Assembly: GCA_024509875.1 (NCBI GenBank)
Contig: JAMPIV010017528.1
Span: 1 to 64,000 of the forward strand
Origin: Oreohelix idahoensis
Lineage: Eukaryota; Mollusca; Gastropoda; Stylommatophora; Oreohelicidae
Direction: 5' to 3'
DNA: 64,000 nucleotides
In this document: piece after piece, positions 30,796 through 45,404 of the stretch
Layout: each line of letters opens with the position of its first letter
Position numbering within the stretch: position 1 is the stretch's first letter
The notes under the pieces: model-generated
The model's database searches: none
What the model was told of the DNA's origin: nothing
The model's input: only the letters and a program-made list of their open reading frames with translations
Position numbers and translations under genes: made by a program

Positions 30796-32840
30796 GTGCA
30801 TACCGAAGAAAATTAGCAAGAAAAGCGCACAATTTCAGGGGTCGTGCAGCTAAGTACAATGGTCATAAGCGCACCACTTTTACGTAATTTTCACACTGCA
30901 ACTTTGATGGGAAAAAAGTTAATACTGGCTTTTTTCAGGGGCTTAATTGATTTTTCTATCAAAGAAAAACAATTAAGTGACAAATTAGAAATAATAACAA
31001 TAAAATAAATTGTAGATTTTTGACACTTTAGTACTTTCCAGCACTAGTGACTGTGTTTTCTATTTATTATTTAAAATACAACTGCAACTTTGGTGGGAAA
31101 AAAGATGCGCGTTATATTAAGCGTCGTGAAGTTTGTGCAAAGGCTAAAAGCGCACGACTTTTATATAATTTATAGAGTGCAAGAAAAAATAATGCGAGAC
31201 AGGACAGGGACAGGACAGGACATGACATTCTTAGAGAATTATATAATGTGTTGTTTTAAACGAACAATGATTAAGTATTACGCTTAAGAATAAGTACATC
31301 AACTCATGGTGTACAGACACGGTACACATTTATTACGTTCAACTCTTGACAAGGTCATGAAAATCCATATGCCAACAGCAATGGGCCAACACTCATTTTG
31401 ACCGTTACACGTTATGAGAACAATAGATAATCGACATATTCTGTGTAAGTCCGTCGCAGTACGTACATTGAGTCATAATCATTGTTATCCAAGTAACATC
31501 GTCCATGTGCTGCAAAAAAGATACAGATAATACCGACACATCAACGAACTATATGAATATCTATGCGGAAACTAGCGACACATTTTGAAACACAGCCATC
31601 TCGGCCGGCTACACAAAACGATCTCCCCTCGTTGCACGAGCACTCACGTCATAATTCTTACGCGTAACGACGCGTTTAGCAACGTCTTTTTGAGCACCAC
31701 AAAGTTTCCAGATAATGGACGCTTTGTGATGTGCAAAAAGAGATGCAACAATTAACTTCACAGAAAAGATTGCGCTCTGACCTGATGCATTTCACTTTTA
31801 AAGTGAATTTTTGTATGCTAGGCTGTGAGCTCTCACTGGGAACCCAGAAAAATACCTTTAATTCTGGAGACACCGCGATTTTAAATGCCGGTGGGAAAGA
31901 TCTAGTCCGACATTTCTCAATCTTTAAAATTTTTTCTCTTTTTTCCTCTTCCGTCACCAAAAGATGTATCAAATCCTCCCCTCTGATCTCCAATAGATCG
32001 AGGTCTACCTTATGCCGAGCCTAGCCTTAAAAGGATGGCATAAGACAGGAAAGCTTGACTAAAATTTGTATGAGGCCTATACTCAACAGGGCTCCGATGA
32101 GTAATGAATGACTGTTATCACATTTGTAGATGGGATTTCTTTGCTAGCAGTGCTATATTAAATATATGACCGTTCGCACACACGTACAGACCGCCACCTT
32201 CAGCTAAGAGTGGTCTGTTAACCCAATCAGGCGGTCTGGCCTGGTCTCCAGTGTGATGAATATAGATCGCAGAACGTGAGTATGCATGTCACCGGCCAGG
32301 CTTGGGCCTCGATGTCGAATAGGGAAATTTAATTGTGTTATCCCTGCCATTTTGGCTCACACTGAAGGTACAATCGGGTTATTGCAAAACAGAACACATT
32401 CTGGTAGCCAAATAAACGTGGCTTTATGAAGAATGCCATAGATTTTTAATGCTTTTCTTTAATCTGCCTAAGTTAGTCTCACCTCAAAATCCTTCTGCTG
32501 CAGCCAGTATAACTAGGGTCGACCTTACGACAGGGGCAAACGCTCTGGGCGCTACGGACAAGGCGGCGCAGGAATGGGTGAAATAAAAGTATTGTTTCAC
32601 CAACAAGCTGGACCTTTCTTCAGCTGTAACACAATTCGTACAGGCCAAAGCGCGCAATACAAATCTTTTATAAGGACATACTAAAACCAAAGTGGGACAT
32701 TATGTTTAACATTCCGTTTTTGGCTGTTGCCGTGTTTTGTTTTGTTTTTCATTTGTTTTGTATAAGTAATAACTACCTAAAACGTATGTGCAATTTTATT
32801 CACGAACCTTGTTTATTTTTCAAGTATAATTAACTCTCGA
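30796..32840. other. Intergenic DNA, no feature recognised
   Basis: About 2 kb of nonrepetitive-looking sequence. Short frames (under 105 codons) have no recognisable domain. Nothing supported. Confidence 0.4.
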
Positions 32841-32843
32841 GCA

Positions 32844-32930
32844 GGGCTATGGATTCAGAGGAAGTCGATTTTTTGGTGTAGTCGGAGTCGGTAAAAAATA
32901 TCTGGACTCCTACTCCGAATGTTATGCCAT
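32844..32930. repeat. Degraded 'GGAGTCGGAGTCGG'-type repeat
   Basis: CAGGGCTATGGATTCAGAGG start, an internal GTAGTCGGAGTCGG and an inverted GGACTCCTACTCCGA. This is the pattern of a widespread animal nonautonomous repeat with inverted CTCCGACTCC blocks. Confidence 0.45.
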
Positions 32931-32999
32931 ATGACTAGTAAAAAAAACTTTGTTTCCCCCTGATTCTCTTGCCCCGGAATAGTTAGTTCTCGGAGGTGT

Positions 33000-33190
33000 C
33001 CGAAGTGACTAAGGAGGACTAGGACTACTTCACCCTCAAGCATGTCGTATGAGGCGACTAATAAGAAGGTTGTGCATTGAGCTGGGAAACTCATCATATT
33101 GAACAACTTGCTACAGAAACACCTGTTGCAAGAGCACATGAGAGCTTAGTGCAGGCTTCCTGCAAGGGGACTAGCTGCAGTGGTCCGTAA
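33000..33190 (+). repeat. Dispersed repeat R1, copy 1
   Basis: Shares the order of words CATGTCGTATGAGGCGACTA ... GTTGCTACAGAAAC ... GCAAGAGCACAT with 40600-40735 and 44265-44455, and in reverse a shorter part at 48640-48690. Class unknown; no coding potential. Confidence 0.65.
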
Positions 33191-33835
33191 GAAACCGCTT
33201 ACGCTGGAGGTTCCTGAACCCGGACTGTCTTATAATGCTATCAACTGGTTTTCGAAATGTGTCTTAGCCAATGCCAGAGTCTCCTTCTGATTTCTTGTTT
33301 CACTAGTGTTTTTTCTGGTTCTTTCCACCGGCTCCTCATTAGTCATAATAACACATACATATAAATTAACATTAGAAAGGAAAGAAAAGTTCTCATTAAG
33401 AAAAATTAATTATTTATCTCTGCTAACTGACTTCCTGTGCTAGTCACTGATCTGTATGCTTACTCGTAAAGCAGCTATATTGTTTGCATGCACAGCCTAA
33501 TTAAATCGGTTTTGAAAGCGCCATCGATTTCAGTCCGTAATGTCAGTTGTAGTTTCTTTTCATTACCACGGTATTTCTTTTCTCCTCCTGCCTACCGACA
33601 CAAGACGCGGCTACTAGTTTCCCGACATTACTGCCCGAAACAGAAAATGAGAAAAGTTATCCAATAAATTATACAAAATGAAAACGGTAGGCCATGGTTT
33701 CTGAATCTGTGGTACATATGGACCCCTTGGGAGTCCGTGAATGACTTTTAGGGGTTCCGCATACATGACGTAACATTTTTAATGTCACATTTTTAATCAT
33801 GCATTTATGAACATTTCATTGAGAAGGGAATGTAG
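33191..33835. other. Intergenic DNA with a weak hAT-like fragment
   Basis: At about 33693-33765 a 'TTTCTGAATCTGTGG...GGACCCCTTGGGAGTCCG' stretch resembles the ends of hAT nonautonomous elements; not firm. Otherwise nothing recognised. Confidence 0.3.
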
Positions 33836-34050
33836 CCTTTACCGGACAGTCAAAGGTATCCCTTGCCTTTACCAGACAGTCAAAGTGATCCATAGTCTTC
33901 ACAGGACAGTCATAGGGGTTCATAACACACATATCAGTTCAGAAACACTGTTGAAGACAATATAGGCAGTTTTCCCCCTTGCAGTACGAATCCCTGTGGA
34001 GGCAACACAGTTTTTCCCCTTGCAGTACGAATCCATGTGGAGGCCATAGA
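33836..34050. repeat. Two short tandem duplications
   Basis: Three diverged copies of a roughly 30-bp 'CTTTACCRGACAGTCAAAG' unit (33836-33920), then two copies of a 'TTTTCCCCTTGCAGTACGAA' unit (about 33968-34045). Confidence 0.75.
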
Positions 34051-34345
34051 GATATAGTTTTAGAGAAGAATTTAAGAATTTCAAAGGAGTAATGGGATGA
34101 CCTGAAAGAGGCCGTTAAGCAAAGCCATCTGGCTACAGGTGTCAAGTGTAAGACTAGCAGGTATGGACGTAAGAGAAGGTGCATCAGGCGTATATACAAC
34201 AAGCGCCCTACAGGAACAATCAGCATTCATACCATTGATATTTGCTACGGGAGACTGGACATCTGTGGGTTTGCCCGGAGTGTAATGATGTCGATTCTGA
34301 ACCACAATAACAGTGACAATAACACAACAGCGAAACGCGGAAACT

Positions 34346-34405
34346 GATGATGATGTTGATGATGATGTTGATGATGATGTTGATGATGATGATGTTGATG
34401 ATGAT
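34346..34405. repeat. (GATGATGTT)n microsatellite
   Basis: About 60 bp of GAT/GTT triplets. Confidence 0.95.
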
Positions 34406-34436
34406 AAAATGTTATGACAAAAAAGTAGCGGGAAAG

Positions 34437-34590
34437 GTAAAGGTAGTCCCATTGCAAATAATGTCGCAGGGAAGTGAAGTGTTAAAGACTTTACTATTTT
34501 AGGTCCAGCTTTAGGAGCTGGGATGAATGGATAGCTTATTTCGCTGCCTTTGCCTTCGCTAACCCAAAAGCATAGTCACGTACCCATTTA
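34437..34590 (-). mobile_element. SINE-A copy, tRNA head missing
   Basis: Matches the 3' side of SINE-A (AAGGTAGTCCCATTGCAAAT start on the plus strand, as at 57352). The tRNA-like head is absent; a SINE-D copy begins where it should be. Confidence 0.7.
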
Positions 34591-34599
34591 CAGTAAATG

Positions 34600-34800
34600 A
34601 ATAACACATAAAGGTATGTTTCAGTCACTCGTGAGAAATAATGAAGTAGAAAACTAGACAACAGAAAAACAACAGAAGTGATAGGCTTACCGGAGACTCG
34701 AACGACAACACCGCCTAGATACGGGAGCGAATCGCGATTATCTTCCCTGCCAACTAGGCACCACAATAGTGCTTCGTGGACAGGGATCATTAACACGATT
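34600..34800 (-). mobile_element. SINE-D copy with tRNA-like head
   Basis: On the minus strand a head with A-box-like GTGGTGCCTAGTTGGCAG and B-box-like GTCGTTCGAGTCTC, then the SINE-D body (TTCTGTTGTTTTTCTGTTGT). Confidence 0.7.
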
Positions 34801-35086
34801 TCCCCACATAACACTCGATATGTACCTAGGAACGATCCAGCCTAATTAATGACGCAATCACGTCTGCAGCCCCCATATTATACAGTATAGGCCATATTAC
34901 ACAAGACAAAGACCTTAAAAGTAATAATAACAGCCTCTTCAGTCATAACCGACTATCGGAATGCGCTCCTGGGGTGATAGTCTTCAGCTGCTTTTTTTCC
35001 TGGTGTTTCTTTCGATGTTTTCTTTTCTCTTCGGCGTGTTGTGAGAGCGTCTTTTCACCCAATCTGAAGTGGCGCCCTAGAGAGAA

Positions 35087-35430
35087 TCACCATTTGGTGC
35101 AATCGGCAGCTTCATCCTTCCCGGTTGTTGGATTTATGTCCAGTGCCCTCATGTCTCTCTTGCACACATCTTTGAACCTCAGCTGCGGACGCCCAACTGT
35201 TCTTTTGCCATCTGCCAGTTGTCCGTAGAAGATATCTTTCAGGATGCGACCATCTTTCATGCGGCGGACATGGCCAAGCCAGCGTAGTCTGCGCTGCCTA
35301 AGCAGTGTATACATGCTTTGAAGGCCAGCACGTGACAACACCTCGACATTTCTCACTTTGTCATTCCATGAAATACCAAGGATGTGGCGTATATACCGTA
35401 GGTGGAGGGTTTTGAGCATTCTTTCTTAAG
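35087..35430 (-). pseudogene. LINE fragment: C-terminus of a non-LTR reverse transcriptase
   Basis: 110 codons in one frame. LRYIRHILGISWNDKVRN, RRLRWLGHVRRMKDGR and GRPQLRFKDVCKRDMRALDI are the hallmark end of RTE/CR1-like endonuclease-reverse transcriptase proteins, downstream of the RT domain. The RT core is absent, typical of 5'-truncated LINE copies. It terminates after DEAADCTKW at 35087. Confidence 0.85.
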
Positions 35431-35904
35431 ACTTTAATTCTGTGTCTAGTAAATTATAGAAGAATAAGAAGAGTACAGGACATACTGTAGGTTTGTACAG
35501 CTGGTAGACTGGAACCTGGCCGCTATCATGTAACTTTGCCTCGAGAAGCAATCGCTCTAATTATCCAGCCACTCAAAGCTTTTTATAAGCACTATACAAG
35601 CTGGCTTAAAACATATACCGGGGACAAAAGGGTGGGTGGGGAGTCTCAGAAGGACTCTAAGATCAGTTATTAACAAAAACCAACATTGATTACTAAATGC
35701 CTGTACTTTAATGTATAAAGAGATTTTGCTAAAAGATTTCATGTCGCTAATTGACGTCTGCCACTTTAGTGTTAATTTTAGTTTAGATTATGTTCATTTT
35801 TTTACAACAAAAATCACATCTATTAAAATACAGTTTGTTTTTATACTTCATGTTTTCTTGCGCTTCATCCTCTCGCATTAATTTGTTTTTCCCTTTCCTC
35901 CTAT
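35431..35904. other. Intergenic DNA, no feature recognised
   Basis: Nothing supported. Confidence 0.4.
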
Positions 35905-36290
<386 letters not shown>

Positions 36291-36292
36291 TC

Positions 36293-36706
<414 letters not shown>

Positions 36707-36963
36707 TCGTATATTGAAGCACATTAAAAACGCACCACTATTATATATACTGATGCCGAGAAGCTGGAAAAAAAAGTGTGGGAATGGATTTTCCCCGTGT
36801 TTGTCTTGAGGTAGAGAGCGAATGGCTGCTGGAATGGAAAGTGCATGATTCAACCCACGGGTTTGTGTACAGACTACATGAAAACAATGAAAGTTACACG
36901 TGCAACACGATTCCCAACAGCTATGACCCTGAAAATGTGTACGCGTTGTGGCACTATACTCGG

Positions 36964-36970
36964 TATAAAA
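36964..36970 (+). promoter_or_regulatory. TATA box of the Tc1 transposase
   Basis: TATAAAA, about 39 bp before the start codon at 37009; plausible core promoter. Confidence 0.5.
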
Positions 36971-37008
36971 AGGCCGTTGAGACAAAACACCCAGTACATG
37001 TGCTTGAA

Positions 37009-38021
37009 ATGCCACGACTATCTGAAAACGACCGCCAACGAGCCATTGGTATGTTGGAGACCGGAATTAGCTCGCGGGCCATTGCCAGAAGGATGTATTG
37101 CCACCACAGCACTATTGTACGTCTCAATAAACGTTACGGAACCACTGGCAGTGCCCGGGATAGACTTCGGAGTGGCCAACCACGAGTTACTACCCCTGCG
37201 CAAGATCGTCATATTGTGCTGAGTCACCTAAGGAATCGTTCTCTCCCGGCAAGTCAAACAGCAAGAGCAATAGTGGGTAGACGTGGGCAAGTCTCTCGAA
37301 TGACAGTCATACGACGACTCAGAGATACAGGCCTTACTGCAAGACGACCTTATGTTGGGCCAAACTCGACTCACAGACATCGTCAGCAGCGCCTGCAATG
37401 GGCAGAGCAACATGTCAGATGGACTAGACTGCAGTGGAATGCTGTCCTATTCACAGAAGAGAGCAGATTCAACATATCCTTTGCTGATGGACGTATGCGG
37501 ATTTGGCGACGGTGTGGAGAGCGCTTTGCAGATTGCTGTGTTCGTCAGAACAACCGATTTGGAGGTGGCAGTATTCACATTTGGGGATAATTCACTTTTC
37601 ACCATCGCTTGCCTCTTCACGTCTTCCGTGGAAATGTTAATGCTGTGAAATATCGAGATGAGGTTCTGGATGCATTGGTCGCTCCTGCGTTCACAAATTA
37701 TCCAGACTTGCAGCTTCTCCAGCAGGATAACGCACGTGCGCACACCGCAAGCATTACGCAGCAATATCTACAGCAGCAGAACAGTGTGACGATTGATTGG
37801 CCTGCCCTATCACCAGACATGTCCCCTATAGAACATCTGTGGGACGAGCTTGGACGCAGAGTCTACAGGCAAGGTTCTCCAGCTAATCTGCACCAGCTCG
37901 AAGCTGCTCTTAACGTGAATGGGACTTGATTCCCCGGAATTTCCTTCAGAGATTTGTGCGTTCCATGCGGAGCCGCTGCCAAGCTTGTTTGCAAGCACAT
38001 GGTGGACATACCAGATACTGA
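37009..38021 (+). pseudogene. Tc1 transposase (DD34E family), broken
   Basis: Start ATG 37009 ([20 protein letters not shown]), as usual for Tc1. Residues 1-60 are the first HTH and 63-110 the second (paired-like DNA-binding domain with a GRPR-like RSGQPR hook). The catalytic region has FTEESRFN where FSDESRFN is expected, so the first Asp is replaced by Glu (about residue 150). An in-frame TAA follows at 37588-37590; the frame then resumes with LLQQDNARAHT (second Asp) and SPDMSPIEHLWDE (the Glu), 34 residues apart. A frameshift near 37915 precedes the final FLQRFVRSMRSRCQ segment, which ends at TGA 38019. Three lesions make it inactive. Confidence 0.88.
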
Positions 38022-38245
38022 GGATAGTGTGAATTAATTTTTTTATTGTTTGCATTTTTGGTTTTCTCCCTTGCCTGCACAGAATGCAATGAATTTCATA
38101 ACAATCAAATGTACAAATTAATGACCAGCATGGATTCATAGGAAAATGAATAAAGATTCCAAATATGTAATCTTGTAAACACTTATATTTACATTTCACA
38201 CTCTGTTCCTGGATTATACAGGTGGTGCGTTTTTAATGTGCTTCA

Positions 38246-39530
<1,285 letters not shown>

Positions 39531-39533
39531 CTA

Positions 39534-39735
39534 AGCCCCAAAAAGGGCTACAAGTTTCCACCCTCTAACATGAAGAAGCCTGAAAAGGGCTAATCATAAA
39601 AAGAACTGCTAGCATGCTAGCTCGTGTAGCGTTGATAGATACTGTGTCCTAAAAAGGAATAATAATCTCTATTTGCTAGAATGATGAAGCCTTGGAAAGG
39701 ATTTATCCTGAACAGAACTGCCAGCTAGCCAAATC
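39534..39735 (-). repeat. Dispersed repeat R2 with histone-stem-loop-like hairpins, copy 1
   Basis: On the minus strand four hairpin words lie roughly 40-55 bp apart: AGCCCTTTTTGGGGCT (39534-39549), AGCCCTTTTCAGGCT (39577-39591), TTCCTTTTTAGGAC (39646-39659) and a degraded ATCCTTTCCAAGGCTTC (39687-39702). Between them are TTATCAACA-type words. It aligns with copy 2 at 43490-43690 (plus strand). Confidence 0.7.
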
Positions 39736-39799
39736 TGCCTGTACTGCCACAGTGCTTAGTGAACACCACTTAAGTGAATGTACTTACATACTTAGTCGT

Positions 39800-40040
39800 T
39801 CCTCTTATACCGTGAGGTGTAGAGGTTTGGAAGAGAAAGCGCCGTATTATCCTATCGGCTGTCTTCCTCCTGGCCTGGTTCCATTCTAGTCGTCGGTCAT
39901 TCAGAGATTGTCTAATATTGTCCTCCCAGCGAACTCTGGGTCGTCATGGAGGTCTGGATCCCTGGCTCTTAGCCTCCCAGACATGCCAAACCATCATAGT
40001 TGGGACTGTTTTACTGGGGTCTGCAGGGGTTGGGTTTTTA
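39800..40040 (-). pseudogene. LINE fragment N2: C-terminal tail
   Basis: The minus strand spells RPRVRWEDNIRQSLNDRRLE and WNQARRKTADRIIRRF, the common tail of RTE-like LINE polyproteins. One in-frame stop. The same family occurs at 45405-46110. Confidence 0.75.
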
Positions 40041-40599
40041 GGACCTGACGTATCGTCTGGGTGCGGACCATATCTACAAGTGAATGTAACGAATATAAAG
40101 ACAGTCAGCTATTTCTTGTAAAAGGGAATGTTGCTGAATTTACACCAGCTGGGGGCTTGTCCGCGCTATAACCATTGCTTAAATCTTCATAAAAGGCGGC
40201 GTACCGATAATAAGTTAACAATTGCTCAGCCAATGCCGCATTGTTCTTGACTTCGGAAATATCTTCTAAACACTCCCTGGGGATAGACGCATCTTTACCC
40301 TTCTATCTACATCTCTGCCAAGAGTAATCTTGAGCGAAGATAGACACCTTTGACGACCCACTTTAGATGCTCTTGAGTTCTGGCCACTGTTGGACCACTA
40401 CTGCAAAGCAGGGGAGGCAATCCATGACAGTAACAGCGACTATGGTGGGAGGGGGGGGGGGGGCCACAGAGGTTAATGAAGCTCAGAAGGAGGCCATGAG
40501 CATAAGACAAAACAAAAATGTTCAGAATCCCTGGTCTGTAGCACTTGAAGATTTCGCCACGTGTAGTTCCCGTGGACTCCAAAATAGACAAGGAACGAT
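40041..40599. other. Intergenic DNA, no feature recognised
   Basis: Includes a 14-bp G run at about 40448-40462. Nothing supported. Confidence 0.4.
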
Positions 40600-40735
40600 T
40601 ATTACCACTGCACCCTCATGCATGTCCTAAGAGACGACTAATATGAGCTGGCAACTTCACCATGGAAAACAAACAGCTACAGAAACCACTGCTGTAAAAG
40701 CATGGGGTAGTGCCATGCTCAGATACAAACAGAAA
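40600..40735 (+). repeat. Dispersed repeat R1, copy 2
   Basis: CATGCATGTCCTAAGAGACG...CAGCTACAGAAACCACTGCTG; see 33000-33190. Confidence 0.65.
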
Positions 40736-40739
40736 AATG

Positions 40740-41480
<741 letters not shown>

Positions 41481-42453
41481 CCAAGGACAACGCTTTCCCA
41501 ATTAAACGGTGATAAATAATCCCAGACCTAAGGGTTTTTTATATTTGGACATGCGCCCTAATATAACCGACTAGGTTGAACGGGACGCGCCTCGCCAAAA
41601 CGAGGCAAAACTTTAAAAAAAAATCCAAAACAATCAGATATTGGTTAGATTAAATGTAGACAGGGCATGCACACATTTAAAATGCTCCCGAATGCAATGA
41701 GAACACTGTAAACATGAGTGGTTAGAGCAGCTTGGTAAAATGGACATTTTCCCCGAAATTGCAGGTAATGTCTAGCATATCAGTGGGACTGCAAAGAAGA
41801 AACTGATGACACTTTATGCAATTTTACAACTGGTGGATGCAAGTCGGAAAACTAAGCAAATAAATAAGAATGTGATCTATATTTTGTTGTTGTATAGACT
41901 ACACTAGGACATGTAACACAGTGAATAACGAGTAAATTATCAACACGTGAGAAAGCATGAACATCTATGGTAAAAACCTGAGAATAACAAAGAACATGTA
42001 TTGGCAACAAACAAGCTATGAGAAACAGCAAAATGTAGGAATGTTTCAACAAACAAAAAAGTTTTTAGAAAGGGATATGTGCTGTAACTAGATTTGCACA
42101 ATGAAAATGGACAGTCCATAAAGTACAGAGAGATCGAGTTAAGAACATCTTGGTTTTCACATGGTCGGTTTGACGTATGTTCTAGGATCTCTTCGCCAAA
42201 TAATGTTTTTATTGCCACCATCAGGCAAGACATAAGATATATTGTGTACAAGGAGGTTATAACTTCAACTTCAAAAGTGAAATTGGCTTTTAACACATCT
42301 AAAGAGTAACTACTATTACTTTTCGTGCTACATCGTACAGTTTAAAAATACACCGATTAATATTTAAAATTAATTTCATTAGTTATATGTTTTAAAAAGC
42401 GCACAGTTATTTTACAGATTCACAGTGCGAAGAACGGGTACGGCCCCTAGTTT
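41481..42453. other. Intergenic DNA, no feature recognised
   Basis: Short frames only, none convincing. Confidence 0.4.
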
Positions 42454-42740
42454 TATCTATAACACACGGATATCTGACACAAGTATAGTGAGTATAATCT
42501 TAAAATATCATGTCACTCTATCTATAATACACGGAAGATTTCACACTGGTGCAATGAATATAATCCTAAAGAAAAATCTCACTTTAACTATATCCAACGG
42601 AGACATCCCACAAGTCCAGTGAATATAATTCTATAGTAAGATCTCACTTTATCTAGAACACATGGATATATCATACACGTCCAGTTAGTTGGTAAGACCA
42701 CGCTTTATGTACAACACTTAGAGATGTCGCACATGACATA
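42454..42740. repeat. 65-bp satellite, second block
   Basis: About four and a half units of 65-66 bp (CTATAACACACGGATATCTG ... AATATAATTCTA ... ATCTCACTTTAT), each about 70-80% alike. Confidence 0.75.
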
Positions 42741-43489
42741 TAAAAGGAAATGAATCAACAATTAAAACATAAAAATAAAGAAAAATATAAAACAGACATA
42801 TACCTTCACTTAGCCCTAATATGGATCCAACAAAATAATATGATAAGACTACCACATCACGAAAAAAGGAGCTAAAGAAAGGAGTACTCATTTGCTTATT
42901 TTCTTAATTAAGACAGTTTAGATGTAAGCAGTTCAGGCGGACAGACAGTGCATAGCGCGACATAAAAGAATACCAGAAACAGAACTAAGACATACTTTCC
43001 AGAACAGACAAGAATGACGACGTGTTTGCATCGAAGAAATCTGACACCTGAAGACGCTGAATAAGAAATTGTGGAGAATAGCACATGAATATAGAAAATT
43101 CTAACTAAAATCAACCCATACAACAAAACGCCATAGAATCACAAAGTAACAACAAATCCTCACATAAATAAGATATCACCTAAATACTAGCACTGATGAT
43201 GAATCGAAAGACTGCAGGACAGGATGAAATTTCCCTGCAGCCATGAAAGCTTAAATTTTATCTACTAATGAAATACGACACCAGTCGTTCGACAAAATTT
43301 GAGACCAAGAAGGCATCTCCACCAACTGGAAGGAGGTCACGTAAACAGCCAAAGAAAGGCAAACGTTATGCAGCAACTCGCGAGGTTTAAAACTTTGGCT
43401 GTGACTGGAAAAGTTCTGAGAGCCTTTTTTTTCCCCCCACACTTAACACTTGTGTTCGCTGAACACTGAGGAGGTACGAACAGCATGGG
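42741..43489. other. Intergenic DNA, no feature recognised
   Basis: Nothing supported. Confidence 0.4.
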
Positions 43490-43690
43490 CCGTAGCTGGC
43501 TGTCCTTTTCAGGACTTCATCATGGCACCAGATAGATAATGTTAGTACTTTTTAGGACTTAGTTTCTAACAACACTGGTCGGGCTAGATGTCCTTTTCAG
43601 GACTAGCCCTTTTCAGGGCACACTTGATGCCAGATGTTAGTAGTCCTTTTCAGGGCTCAGCTTTTAATCAACAGTAATCTTCAGTTAACG
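43490..43690 (+). repeat. Dispersed repeat R2 with histone-stem-loop-like hairpins, copy 2
   Basis: Five hairpins: GTCCTTTTCAGGAC (43502-43515), AGTACTTTTTAGGACT (43544-43559), GTCCTTTTCAGGAC (43590-43603), GCCCTTTTCAGGGC (43606-43619) and AGTCCTTTTCAGGGCT (43642-43657). The 5-6 bp stem with a TTTC loop is the form of the histone mRNA 3' stem-loop. No histone coding sequence is nearby. Confidence 0.7.
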
Positions 43691-43975
43691 GAGTTCACGT
43701 ATTTTTGAAAGACGAATTGCGCTCTGATATATGCAAGGGACTTTAGTCTAAGTTGAAAGAAACGCGCCTCGCCACTAGAAGACAAAACTATCAAAGGAAA
43801 AAAAAAAGTTGTGACCAGGGTGGAGGCATGCAGTATTAAAGAAGGCTTCGGTGAAACAAAAACAAAAAAAACTCCACAGAAGAGCTACAAGTATTTCGAA
43901 CAGGAAAATCGTATACCGGTCAAAAACAGCGCACAGACTCATCATAAAAAGGTATTCACATAGCAAATACTGTTG

Positions 43976-44195
43976 CAGGGGAGTGAAGTGTTAGAGACTT
44001 TACTATACTAGATCCAGTTTCGAGAGATGGGGTAGACCAGTTCCCTTCATTACTGCATTCCCTATGTCAAGAGCAAAGTCAGTTTACAGCATTTACAGTT
44101 GGGTAGACTGGAGCGTGTAGATACCGTGAATCCAACCCCGCACTTTTGCCGCGAGAGACCAGCGCTCTAACCACTCTGTCAATCAGACGTTCAGA
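43976..44195 (-). mobile_element. SINE-A copy
   Basis: Aligned with 27573-27790 over its length. tRNA-like head on the minus strand near 44195 (AGAGTGGTTAGAGCGCTGG; B-box GGTTGGATTC). Confidence 0.8.
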
Positions 44196-44264
44196 ATTAA
44201 TCATAGACATGTCAAATGAGCACCAACAGCCTCGGGTAGTTCCCATGCGTCTCTTAAGAGACAA

Positions 44265-44455
44265 AAAAATAATAGGCCCACCGCTGCTATAGGCATGTCG
44301 GTAGAGGCGGCTAATATGAAGCTGTGATTGGTGCTGGCAACATCATCAAGTACAACAAGTTGCTACAGAAATCACGGCTGCAAGAGCACATCAATGCTAT
44401 GATGCTGGCTTTCTTCTAGGTGGTCAGCTGCAGTGGTGGATCCGTGTTCCATACG
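44265..44455 (+). repeat. Dispersed repeat R1, copy 3 (longest)
   Basis: AATAGGCCCACCGCTGCTAT, GCATGTCGGTAGAGGCGGCT, then AAGTTGCTACAGAAATCACG; extends R1 to the left. Confidence 0.65.
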
Positions 44456-44684
44456 CCTAAGTATATGGTAGATGGTTGAAAGGGACGTTCTACAAAAAAA
44501 GTAGCAAACACCTCAATAATAATTTTAAAAAAAAGCTACGGCTAGAGGCACTCCTAACTCTTACCAGTTACTCTAAGTTTGGGAAACACTGATACAGCAG
44601 AATTCTCTTACGAGAATGGAGCCCTGATCAATTACCACTACACGCCTACAACACTAGAAGATTTGGTTTCAGGGCACTGGGACG

Positions 44685-44870
44685 ACCACGAGGCAGATGA
44701 ATAGACAGCATCACAGAAATCGCACAACAAAACAGGCCGGTCACGAGTCAGTGCGACAGACTTAGCTCAAGACCGCAAACATCAGCTGCCCAGCTGCGCT
44801 TCACGGCATCAGTGGAAAGAAAAATGTAAGTACAGTAATAGTAAAGTAATAGTGAAGTAAAGTAAGAAAG
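44685..44870 (+). pseudogene. Possible LINE tail remnant
   Basis: Plus frame reads RALGRPRGR, then a stop, then DSITEIAQQN, resembling the GRPR-x-RW tail of RTE-like LINEs. A tandem 'AGTAATAGTAAAG' tail follows at about 44827-44865. Weak. Confidence 0.4.
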
Positions 44871-45404
44871 CCGACAATACAACATACTGACTACGATCTC
44901 ATTCCTTATTTGTGCAAGAAACTTACTTCAAACATATTCAGATGGTAGGTCGTCGGTGAGACGACAATGCTCTTTCTGTCAAGGCGAGCTGAACACTTTT
45001 AGTATACGCGATGAGTCAATATTTAATACCCTCGTCTATCGCATGAACACAAACTGTCTAGAACAGTGACTCCCAACCTGGGGGTCGGGGACAATGGCTA
45101 AGGAGGTCCGCAGTGTCCTAAAGAAATGTTTTACAAAATACATTAATATCAGGAATACAAAGGGTGACTGAAAAGTCACTTTTCTATTTTAAATATGTAT
45201 ATCCTCGTATCTACAACTCCGCCTAGGCCGGTCCTAAGCCCGGCTGAAAAAGTGATGAGGGACGGCAAGCATGGAGGCCGTAAGGAGGCAGCCCTTCAAC
45301 CTTGGAAAGGCACAATAGGCCAATTACCTGTTCGCCTCAAAAACAGATTATAAAAAAAAAACGACAGACAGAAAACCGGACTGATCTTAAAGACGACGAA
45401 CTAA
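44871..45404. other. Intergenic DNA with a hAT-like end
   Basis: At about 45063-45145, CAGTGACTCCCAACCTGGGG and a GGTCCGCAGTG word resemble the termini of hAT nonautonomous elements; no partner end was found. Confidence 0.35.

Larger units (their letters stand above)
36715..38245 (+). mobile_element. Tc1-like DNA transposon inside a (TA)n array
   Basis: 1,531 bp with perfect 24-bp terminal inverted repeats at 36715-36738 and 38222-38245 (outer end TGAAGCACATTAAAAACGCA). Both flanks are TA repeats, which matches the obligatory TA target of this superfamily. One broken transposase gene is inside. The size is normal for Tc1 (about 1.3-1.7 kb). Confidence 0.92.

Noticed and set aside
43490..43690. 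Histone gene cluster remnant
   Set aside because: No histone coding sequence was found within several kb; only the hairpin repeat is present.
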